The position numbers and the translations under genes were made by a program. Below are positions 42,977-52,881 of a stretch of DNA of 64,000 nucleotides, in pieces. A model generated the notes under the pieces. The model made no database searches, was not told the origin of the DNA, and saw nothing but the letters and a program-made list of their open reading frames with translations. The stretch's first letter is position 1, and every line of letters begins with the position of its first letter. Origin of the DNA: Isoetes taiwanensis (lineage: Eukaryota; Streptophyta; Lycopodiopsida; Isoetales; Isoetaceae); NCBI GenBank assembly GCA_021234155.1, contig JAJEKV010000001.1, positions 28,101,768 to 28,165,767 of the forward strand, in the 5' to 3' direction.

Positions 42977-45552
42977 TCCCTTCGTCGCCTTCTCTTGGTG
43001 CTTGTCCTCCTCCCAGTTCGTGACGACAGCACTCCTTCCCAGCGGGGCTATGGTTGGTTCGCAGGAGTTTGGTCCGTTCTTGGATGCGGCTTGTTGCGTG
43101 CGTTTTGCTGTAAGTCTCGCTGGTCCTTCTGGTGTTTGGCTTGAACCCTCTACCATTAGGCTCGCTTGCTGTAGTTCTTGGGCCACATCCGTTCACCCGG
43201 TTTTAGAATTTTGCTTCATGGGTTTGGATTTTGCTTCAGATAGGATTTTGCTTTAGTAGGGTTTGGTTTGGCTTGATGGGTTGGGTTGCTTTCGTTTACG
43301 GTGGATGGATGAGGGTCCCTCTAGTTTTGCTTTGCTTCGTTGCCCATTTTTAGTTTGGCGGAGTTTTTCCCCGCAAGAGTAGCCATACACGCCTCCCGAG
43401 TGTCCCTGTTGTGTTTCACCTGATTGGGTCAGGGTTTGGCGGGCTCGCTGCCACGAAGTGCTCTGCTGGGTTGTTCCCGGGCTGGCCGCGGGTTTTCCCC
43501 TTCTTACGCTTTCGGTTGGACCCGGCCTTCTTTGCCTGGCTGCGCTTGGGCGGACCCATGGTGGCGGGATCCCCCGGCGGGAGATTTTCTTTGTAGGTGT
43601 TGGTATCTGGGGCAGTTCGGCCCCCGGGCGACCGATCTCTTGCAAATTGCTGTGTCTGCGTGTTATCTCTAACCTCTCTCAGTGCAGCCAGTCAATCAGT
43701 GCATATCTAGTAGCTGGCTGGGAGCGGCGGGTTGTTGGGCTCCCCTGCGGAGGCTCTGCTCTTACCTGGTGCCTTTAGGCTTGTTGGGATGCAATCTAAT
43801 TGTGAGTTGGTTGGTTTCTTTTGCTCTTGTTTACAAATCGAAGATTTTGTCTTGAGCGGTGCAGCCACACCTTGCCCTCTCCTCCTTTGCTTCATAGTTC
43901 CCCAGCTCCCTCCTTGCGTCTGCCCGTCTCAGACTCTCCCCCCGTCACGGTGCTTCCCCTTTACAGGCGAATTGGAGTCCCCGCCTCTTTTTTCAGGTCT
44001 CCTGTTTTTTCTCCCTCCGGGTTTGGCCTCGGTTTCTTACGCTCCATGTTTCTACAATTTTGTGGTTTTGCTTAAGCTCACGGGGTTTGTTTCTCCCTCC
44101 TAGTACACATCCTATTAAGTTTGTTATTGTAACTCTTAAGTTAATGCCCGCTTTGCTGTTAAGACCTGTTTTTTCACGAGTGTTAAGCTGAAGTTTCAAG
44201 TGTAGTTTCTAGGCATCTCGCATTTGTTCAGTCTCGATGCAAGAGCAAGAGTGCTTTACCTTGGGCTATGGTTCCATCCGCTTGTGGGAACCTCGTGGCA
44301 TAATATTTTCATTTGTGAGTTGCAAATAGCTATAGGTGGAGCTATAGTGATGTTTGATCCGAGCTTTACCATATGGACCTTCCTGCACCATTTTCCTTAG
44401 GATCTTTTCCATCCTTGTGCATCTATTACCTTAGTCATAAGCAAGCGAGTTCGTGTAAATGTTTTACTTTGCTGCATTGCTATTATTGAACCGGGCATCA
44501 GCGGCATTAAACTTCCAAGCAAGTCATGTGGTTCAACCTGGTCTAAGTTGGTACACGGTATGGATACGGGTTGAAGCCTTGGAGCAATCCAGTTTTTTTT
44601 TTTTCGTTTCGGTTGGTTGTTACTTGAAAGCTTAGTGTGTTCGTTTCCTTGAGGTTTGGCATTTTTCCTTTAAATCGCGTTTCCTTTATTCCATCTCTTG
44701 GCATCTTTTTCCCCTTCATGTTTTTAGATCGATGGATAGTTAGTGGGCCTACTTTCTCCTGCTAGAGTTTAACATAGCTAGAGTTAATGTATTTGTGCAA
44801 CTTATTTGTGAATAGCTTTGGAACGGCTTTGTCTTCGCCTGGTGTTATTTGGAGGTAATGTTTGGTTATTGCAGGGGGTATGGACTTGTAATTGGGTTCA
44901 TCGATGCCAAAGTCATTTCCTTGCTTCATTTCCATAAAATAACTTCGCCATGTTCAAGAATAGCTTTTGTAAGTGTGGACAACACATGATATTTTGTAGG
45001 ATGTTGTATTCGTACCATGATATGGCAAGTACTTTTCTTGTTCGTTGGAGAATCTGATGCAAAGAGATTTAGAGGCTTCATAATATAGAATCCCTTGTTC
45101 GAGAGTTGGGGTTCAAACCGAAGGTTTTAATGTTTGTGCACCCCGAATTTAATAGTCCCTAGCATTATATGTCGAATTCAAGAGCCTACTAGTTGTCTAT
45201 TGTTGTTTTGTTTGGCTTTTGAGTAAGTTGAAAGTAATTGGTATTTGAGCATGTATTGAGAGTGATTTGTACTTGAGTATTGTAAGTGTTTTTGATTTAG
45301 GCTGATCTCACGAAGTCTATGTTGGGCTATGGAGAACTAATTGGAAACAACATGGACATGTAGTTTTTTGTTGTAGATTGTATGTTTGCGCATGTAGCTA
45401 GGACCTTTTCAGTGTATTCATTCTTCCTTAAGGCATGGGCCCTTACAATGCAAAGGTTTCAAATTTCAAGTTAGCTCTTACTTGCCTTTTCTCGCCTTTT
45501 CACGTAGCGATGTATGGCATTACCAATTATAGACTTGCATGGGCCGGTTTTT

Positions 45553-45608
45553 AGAGCATTTGTAGGAGCTAGATTTATTAGAGAGCATTTGTAGGAGCTA
45601 GATTTAAA
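45553..45608 (+). repeat. Two-unit tandem repeat AGAGCATTTGTAGGAGCTAG
   Basis: Two 26-28 bp copies side by side, also conserved in unit 2 at about 58690-58745. Confidence 0.7.
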
Positions 45609-46394
45609 GAGGATTAGTCAGTTTTCTATTTGCTTAAGGTGGGTATTTTAGTTGGTTTCTTTTGCTTATATGTGGATATGACGGCAAAACTGTCTGTGAG
45701 TTATCAAGGATTTTTAGAGGGCTTTTATGCATGTTTTCAAGCATTATACTTAATCTAGGTGTTGTGGCTTTTGTTAACGTCCAATTTCGTTATTTTCTTG
45801 AGCCCTTTTGAGTAGCAGAGCATGGCATATTTTGTTGGTGGTACTTGCAAGGCAGATTCACAAGATATTTAGCAAGATATTTAGCAGGTTGTCGAGGTAC
45901 AAGATCACTAAATTTTGTGGGGCTCAGTTTATTCAGTGTGAGTGATGGTTTCGCAATGAAGGTTACTCCTTCGTAGAATTTATAGACATCCAGTTTCTCT
46001 CTTTACAAGAGTTGGTTGGTCTAGGTAGATTTAATTGACTACCTTTGGATTCAATGTTAGCATTGCGACTTTGGAAGGACCCTTGTATGTGCTGGTTGGT
46101 TGAAACTTATGGTGTTTAGTTGGTTGACTATTGAAGTTGTCGAGCTTTCGTTTTTTCAATAACTGTGCCATAGGTTATAAGTCATGTTCTATTGTGTGCA
46201 CTTCCTTTCATTTTTAGAGAATAGACATTTGAATCCATATCCCAAGTTGCCTTTTTCTAGGAGTGATTTCGTCGCATAGGGTTTTTTGTTTTTCCCTCTT
46301 ATACATGTTTCCTATCACTTATTTGGAGGGCACCAGCTTTGGAGGGCTCCTATTTGCATTATCCTTTGAGTCACACATTTGGGGATTGCCCTTT

Positions 46395-47470
46395 AGGTTT
46401 TAGACTTTGGACGATGTTTGGCGGATGTTACTGACTTTAGTTGTGGAAATATGGTGGAAAGCTCGTTTGCAGGTTTGGATCTATAATTTGGTGAATCTCA
46501 TTTTGTTGTGCACTGGTCGGTCCTATTTGTGTGAGTCCTTTGTGGGAGTTCGGTTGCTTATTTTTGCAAACTTCTCAAGTTTTATTGTGGTGTTTTCATG
46601 CTTTAGGTTTGCATTGTTTGATTCTCTACTCGGATTTATGAGTTTTGACGTTTCCATTTGAAGTTCATAAGGTGTATATATTTGTTAGCTTAGGGCTGTA
46701 TAGTGTCATTGTTGCAACGGTTGGTCGGCATATGAGAGGCATAATCGGATGTCTTGTGAGTTAACGCGATTAGGATTGCATCTTCAAGGACCCTTGAATG
46801 AGTCAATTTACTTTATCCATGGAGGTTTTGAAGTTGTTAAGCTCATTAGTTGATTGCTTGCTCTTGTGTCCTTGCTCATTTACATGTTGGTAGAGCGGTT
46901 CATATCCTCTTTTGGTGTTGTTAGTTGTTTAATCTGCCTTTGCCTCATGCTCTCAATTTTTGCACTCAAACTCGTGTTCCGTCTTTCTTCCTTTAGGTTT
47001 GAACTTTGATTGATGTTTTGGTCGAGGTTACTTGACTTTGAGTATGTAAGTTCTTGGTGAAGGAGCTCCTTTGCATGTGTGGATCTATAATTTCATCTTT
47101 TGTTAGTTCCCATTTGTGCAAGTCCTTTGTATGCGTGTCTAGTTGCCCCCGCTTTGCAAACTTCTCAATTGTTGTGGTGTTTTCATGCTTTGTTTGAAGG
47201 GTAAGGCGCTCTTCTTGAATTTATAGGTTTAGATGTTCCCATTTGTATTTCATAGGGCGTAATTGTTTGTTAGCTTAGGACAATTTAGTGTCATCTTTGC
47301 AACAGTTGGCTGGCACATAAGAAGCATAATCTGATGTCTTGAGTTTTAAATGCCCTTAAGATTGCATCTTTCTAGAACCCTTGAATGAGTTGGTTTTGAG
47401 GGTGTTTACTCTGACCATGGCGGTTTTAAAGTTATTATGCGCAATGTGTAGATCGCTTGCTCTTAGCCCC
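46395..47470 (+). repeat. Degenerate tandem duplication, period about 605 bp
   Basis: 46395-46880 and 47000-47470 align along their length: both carry GTGTGGATCTATAATTT-like, GCAAACTTCTCAA, GTGGTGTTTTCATGCTTT, TTTGTTAGCTTAGG, then CCCTTGAATGAG and TTGCTTGCTCTT. By eye they are about 70 per cent identical with many indels. The same pair exists in unit 2. Confidence 0.75.
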
Positions 47471-47673
47471 TTTTACTTGTTGGTAGAGAGTTTCCTTTGA
47501 TTCTATAGTTTTAAGTTGTGGCATTGAATCCTTTCTTCTTTGTTGTATATGCTTAAGTGTTGGTATTGAGAAGCTATTGGCCTTCATAACAACCCCTTTG
47601 TCATTACCTTGTTAGGGTTGTTGAACTCTGTGAGATGCGGTCATTAAGTTCTTTCTTTTCTGCCTCTTTTTTT

Positions 47674-47726
47674 CAGCATGGTTGTTTGGTGTTGTCGGTT
47701 TCTGTTGAGTGCAACTAGGCTCTAGA
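47674..47726 (+). repeat. Repeat E, first copy (possible exon)
   Basis: CAGCATGGTTGTTTGGTGTT through AACTAGGCTCTAGAA, preceded by a strong splice-acceptor-like pyrimidine tract. It recurs exactly at 48861-48914, preceded there by unrelated sequence, and in unit 2. Confidence 0.7.
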
Positions 47727-47727
47727 A

Positions 47728-47877
47728 GTATGATTTATCTGCGTTTCGAGATAAGCGATAAATCCGCATCCGCTAGGAGCTAGTTGATGTGGCCCCTATA
47801 GTATTTAAGTGTGTTTCCTCCTCGTTTGTCTCTATCAGCCGTTTTTCGAGCCTCTCCTCCTTTGGTCGCTTGTTCCC
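47728..47877 (+). promoter_or_regulatory. Repeat R, second copy
   Basis: It starts directly after repeat E and matches 42830-42976, including the TATA-like box and pyrimidine-rich leader. One hairpin arm has lost two bases in unit 1 (GCGATAAATC) but is intact in unit 2 at 60866-60899. Confidence 0.5.
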
Positions 47878-47989
47878 CACCCCTCCCACCCTCTTGTACC
47901 TTTGCGTGCCTTATGGTTCTTAGGTGTCTCTTTGTTTGGTTACTAGTTCTGTGTTGTCATTTCTTTGTTGTTACAGAGGTAGCACCGTT

Positions 47990-48480
47990 CGTATTGTTGC
48001 TGGTCTTGAGTTCTTTTGCAAGGGTTGGTGGTCCTCGTGCCAAGTGTTGATGTTGCAGTGATTCTCTTTTCATGGTTGGTGGTCTTTTCTGGCATGCCTT
48101 GTGGTCAAGTCTCTTTCATTCAGGGGTGTAGTGTTTCCCCTTTTGATCTAAGCATATATGTTTAGTATTTTATTGTTGTTAATCTTGAGCTTTTGCTACA
48201 ATGATCATGGTCTTTTGCCAAGTATACGTTTTGTTATTCTAGTGGCTTTCTTTTCTGGAGTGATTATTCATATTTGGCATGCCTTTTCTCTCGTTGAGGG
48301 TTGTAGTAATGTTGTGGTGGTCCTTGTGCCAAAGAGATAGTGGCCTTTATGCTTGTTATTGTTTTGGTCTAGAGTTCTCCTACGATGGTTGGTGGTCCTC
48401 GTGCCAAGTATAGGTATTGGTGTCGTAGTGGCCCTCCTTTCCTGAGCCCTCATGCTATGAGTGTTGCTCCTTGTGGCATA
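47990..48480 (+). repeat. Degenerate tandem repeats, about 180 bp period
   Basis: Three units start near 48003, 48181 and 48367, each with CTTGAGTTCTTTTGC-like, GGTTGGTGGTCCTCGTGCCA and a TTGT(A/T)GTGG...CTTTC ending. The units are diverged. The open frames across them are translations of the repeat and are unlikely to be genes. Confidence 0.65.
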
Positions 48481-48860
48481 GGTTTGGTGGCACTCATGCC
48501 TGGAATAGGGCCCTCATGCCCAGTGGATGTTGGATTGGTGGTTCGGATTGGTGGTTTTTGCAGGTTATAGATCGAGGTTTGTTGGCTTGGATGCACTTAT
48601 TCCTCACCCTGATTTCTCTAGGAGTGGCCTCTTGTGCAAGGTTGGGGTCGTCGTTGCCTATGATGGAGTTGAAGCTGTACAAATCCTCATTATAACTTTG
48701 TTATCAATTTTGTCTAATGGTAGCTGATTATTCTTGTACACCTGGAAAGGTTATTGTGTACACCTAAAAAGGCCGGTGGGCATGAGGGTTTTTTTTGGAA
48801 GTGTCTTAAGAATATGTTGTATCTTTTTATTTGGAAATAAAGAGGAGGGCTCCTATGGCT

Positions 48861-48914
48861 CAGCATGGTTGTTTGGTGTTGTCGGTTTCTGTTGAGTGCA
48901 ACTAGGCTCTAGAA
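48861..48914 (+). repeat. Repeat E, second copy
   Basis: Same about 53 bases as 47674-47726. The two copies bracket a 1.13-kb segment that begins with repeat R and ends GGAAATAAAGAGGAGGGCTC, so E could be a large target duplication or the scar of an unequal exchange. Confidence 0.7.
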
Positions 48915-49117
48915 TTATTTTTTATCTCAAAATTTATGATTTTTTATAGCCCATTCAATTGTGTTAAGGATATGGTCTATGGTTTCAAGATCTATGTTAC
49001 ATCCATATCAAATCCCCCTGGAACCCCTTGTTATTGTGCTATATATTCTTTCTAAATGAGGTGTATCCTGGACTACCAGAGTCGTCGGATCCATCGATCC
49101 TACAGCCCAGACCATAT

Positions 49118-49290
49118 TTTGGATCCTTTGGACATCTCTCGTTTCGTTTATGGTCATTTACGATCGGGGGCTCCTATGATTTTGAAGTATGAAATACTTG
49201 TTCATCTAAGGTTTTGCTTGGAATATCGAGCCTCTATACGGCTTAGCCTAAGGGTTTAGAACATGACATCTGGGGGCTCGAACCTCTACC
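49118..49290 (+). repeat. Direct repeat D, second copy
   Basis: Partner of 42619-42785. It contains GGGGGCTCCTATGATTTTGA and GGGGGCTCGAACCTCTACCA. Confidence 0.8.
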
Positions 49291-49464
49291 AAATTTATTT
49301 TCATACCAATACATGAAACCATCAGAATCATTCTTATTTGATCTTCTCAAATAGCCTATAGAAGAGACTTTATTGCAACTCACGCCTCAATTTTTATAGA
49401 GGGTTATTGTGAGCATGGTATGATTGACCAGCCCCTCTAAGGATGTTTGTATACCTATGTGTTG

Positions 49465-52117
49465 TTATTATCAATGCCCCAAGCCTTTTCAACGGAAAGG
49501 CATTTGCCTTTTAAATAAATATCAGAATCTCTTTGAGTAATACCTTGGCTAATTTAACTATTGTTGCTTTGATAAGGGAGTTCTTCATCCCATTGATGTC
49601 TTGCCTTGCCAATAAATTGCCCTTATCTAGACTCCCATGCTAGTCTACCAAGATTACGTGTAAAACCACACCCCAAGCTACCGTATTCATATCAAGTCGA
49701 TCCTTTCTGGGAAGCAGTTGATCTCAACTGTATCCATAAACTACAAGTTGAGCATCACATTAATTTGTTTTATTTGAGCAACAACTCAATTTGTTTCAAA
49801 TTAAGGCTATAATAAATTGTGATTATACAAATAACACCAATTATTCATTACAATAATCAATTATTGTGCCTTAGGATTGAATAAGGCACTGGAAAGATTG
49901 TATTGATAAAATCGACAAGGATCCAAAGTTCTTAGGAATTATTTATTAATTGTCTCAAATGATGGGTAGAGTTTATGAGGAAATCAATGTTTTCTTTGAG
50001 GTACCAATCGCAACCAAAAGCACTAACTTCTGCTCATAAAAATATTTCTTGAGGTACCAACCTCGGCTAGAAGCACCAACTTCTGATCAAAATTTTAGAC
50101 ACCAATCTAAAACTTTCTGTTGAGACAGCAACCTCAAACCAGTAGCACCAACTGTTGCTCATAATTTTAGACATCAATCTAAAATTTTCCATATCATCAT
50201 TTAAATTATTATGGCATCAACAATAATATTGTGCACATACTAATGGCACAAACTTCCATTCAAAGGAAACAATATAATCAATAATATAACATATCTAAAG
50301 ATTCCATCACAATCCTTAAACAAATTGCTTCTTACCAGACAAGTGGTAGCCATTTGCAATTTGCTCCTTTCTTCCTCTATATGTGCTATATGTGCTTTCT
50401 TTTCTTTTTCGGCTTTAATCTTCTCGAACTTGAAGTTTCTAGTTCTACTTCCTATATATGCACGTTGTGCATTTGGGATTTTCCTTCAATGCTTTTTCTA
50501 AGCTGTGAAGATTATGGTATTGTTACAACCTTATTCTCAAGACAATACCTTTGTAATGATTTCCACCACAACAGTTTTTTGGAAGATTCTACCTCCACTT
50601 CTTTTCTCTTTTTTCGCTTTCCTTCATTAGCATCGGTTGCACTGGAGTATGATTGTTATTGCATAATTTCTCTTCGCCTTTGGATTAATTTGGAAGCTGA
50701 GGCATAACTTATGGCATCTCTTAAGTCCGTTGGTCTTGAATAGCTTCTTACTTTATCGAAAATATCCAAACGTAAACCGTTAATATATTTGTCAGTTTTT
50801 ATGCGTCCCTCCAAGTGATTGAACTTCAATGATGAAATCATTTACGCTTTCCTTCGTGTTGCTAGATATAATCCCATTCTTACCGGAAGTAATCTGAGGC
50901 AAGTGATTCAAACTCCTTCATAAAATCGTGTAGATGTTAATTACTTGATCCAATCGCTTTCTTCCTTGCCACCATAGTCGCATGGTTCTTTTTAAATATA
51001 TGTCTATGGTGCCTAAATTTTCTTCTTCCGTTGCCTCAAGAATGACTTTTAAGTGCTCATGAATCCGATAACCTATGTGGACTTTGCAGGGTAACCTCAA
51101 AAAAAAGGCACGTCTAACTTTTCCAACGAGAGCTATGTTTGGATTTCTTGCTTAGTAGAACTTCTTCTTCTCTTAGGTTGCGGCAAAATTATTAGTGCAG
51201 GTTTTGCAGGCCATAGAGGAAGTACGTTGTTTTGTACATGCTCTTGATTTGAAGCTGGATTATTTAGTGCTACAGGAGTTCTCATATTCAGCATTTCTTC
51301 GCTCATCTATCCTAGTGCAGCTGCAAGTTGCTCCAATTTTCTAATTGTCTCATCCCGAGATTTTGGCATAGGAATATCCATCTGATTGGTGACTGTATAA
51401 GCCAAGGTGGTTGCTTTCCAAAAATCTCTGCATCTGCTGGTCCTGAATTGAATGCCATAGACTCTGCAATGGTGCAGACTTAAGCTTGGCTCTGATACCG
51501 ATTGTTACGAGTTACAATAGTAACATGTATTAATCTATCTTCAGCTCACCAATTACTAAATAAGATTCAGATCTTGATAAGAAGTAAGGTAGTTCACTGC
51601 TCAACTGGATCTTTCGGAGCTAGGCACAGGCAATTTAGACAAGGGAATCTACAACAATTTCAATCTCTCAATTCCTGAGATAATTGGCCAGGCAGCTCGG
51701 CCTATCGATCCGCCAATTTTCGCAGTTAGCAGAAATTGAAAAACTTCGTCTCAGTACTTGTCATCCAAGAACTATTGTAGCTGGTCTGATTCAACTCCAA
51801 GTATTTGTCGTTCTGGTTCTTCTAATGTTGACTGCTATCCACCCTTATATATTCCACATAATAACCTTATTCTCCTTTTACATAAGCTTTTGCTAAATTC
51901 TGCCCCAAGCCTTTTGAATGGAAAGGTGCCTTTTGAATAAATATCTGAATCTCTTTGATTAATATCTTTTCTAATTTAACTATTGTTGCTTTGCTACGGG
52001 ATTTCTTTTATCCCATTGATGTCTTTCCTTACCAATAAATTATCCTTACCTAGACTCCCATGCTAATCCACCAAGACTAGTCTGATATCACACCTCCAAG
52101 CTACCATATTCATATCA
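49465..52117 (-). mobile_element. Second gag-only LTR element, old and damaged
   Basis: Minus orientation. The right LTR runs from TGTTACGAG (51503) to CATATCA (52117). Just left of it GGCTCTGATACC (51488-51499) is the reverse of an initiator tRNA-Met primer site, with C in place of the first T. Gag remnants on the minus strand lie at 51100-50918 (RLWWQGRKRLDQVI) and 50841-50656 (KYINGLRLDIFDKV). The left LTR is recognisable only at 49465-49694, diverged from 51898-52117. No pol domains. Confidence 0.6.
49995..50190 (+). repeat. Three diverged tandem units of about 65 bp
   Basis: Units share TGAGGTACCAA, AGAAGCACCAACTTCTG and AAAATTTTAGACACCAATCT-like blocks. They lie inside the internal region of the second gag-only element. 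Copied in unit 2 at about 63126-63320. Confidence 0.65.
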
Positions 52118-52881
52118 ATCCATCTCATGCTGCGGTTCGGATTGGTAATCCTTCGTCATTAGTGACACGAGCATTCCTCAAGGACACTGGCAGCAATCTC
52201 TTCATTGTTTTCCTTGAAAAATTAGAAAGATGGAATTCTTTATCTCGATGAGCTGTCACCAGTGTTCTTACTGTTGCCTAGCCATAGTATGGTATTTTCC
52301 ATCTCCTTTGGGGTAGTCTGACATTGTATCTATGGTAAGCTACCACACTTACTTTCATTTTCTAAACAAAATTGTATGCTACTATTGTGATGAATGACAA
52401 GCTTATCTATCAATCTCTTGGTTTTGTTTATTCCTCGCAATTTCCTCACCGAGTATACAATTTTTGCAACACAAAAATATTTCAGGCATCTGCTCTTCTT
52501 CTTCTTCTTTCATGAAGGACATTATATTATGACCGATGGGACCCATGGCTTTGGCTTAGTAGGGATCAACAATATATATTGAATTGTGACTAGGACGATT
52601 GATTTGCTTAGACAATATGTATACACTATGTTTTTGGTCTCATTTATTTTTTTAGTCTCATTTTTGCACATACTTGGTATAATCTAAAAAGTTGCAGAGT
52701 TGCCCCAAATTTCCAACAGTTTTGGCAGTACAATTGGCTATGGATGCTATTCTAGACTTGCCCAGAATTATACGATATGTGCATGCTTGTATTTAGGGTC
52801 GTACATTAGTATTTTCGTTCTAGGAAAAGCTTGGATAGGACAAATTTCAAGGACATTTTTTTTTGTATAGTTCTATTATGA
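52118..52881. other. No gene recognised; right edge of duplication unit 1
   Basis: AT-rich, without domain or repeat that I can identify. It is joined at 52881/52882 to LINE sequence. Confidence 0.4.

Larger units (their letters stand above)
42977..47676 (+). other. Long T/G-rich region, possibly an intron or non-coding transcript
   Basis: No protein domain in any frame. A donor-like GTAAGTCTCG lies near 56270 in unit 2 (TGTAAGTCTC near 43109 in unit 1). At the other end is an excellent acceptor, TTTTCTGCCTCTTTTTTTCAG, ending at 47676. Plus-strand T-richness throughout fits a plant intron of about 4.6 kb behind the promoter-like repeat R. This is inference. Open frames such as 46407-46661 occur in a degenerate tandem repeat and are not convincing. 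Confidence 0.4.
39773..52881 (+). repeat. Tandem duplication, unit 1 (13.1 kb)
   Basis: Everything from GCACCGATAG at 39773 to 52881 is repeated in the same order and orientation from 52882 to the window end. Matching landmarks: 42830/55977, 46407/59545, 47728/60859, 49056/62187, giving offsets 13.11-13.15 kb. The junction at 52881/52882 joins AT-rich sequence directly to the middle of the LINE. Confidence 0.9.

Noticed and set aside
46407-46661. 84-codon hydrophobic open frame conserved in both units
   Set aside because: Conservation follows from the recent duplication, and the older tandem partner at 47000-47240 does not keep the frame.
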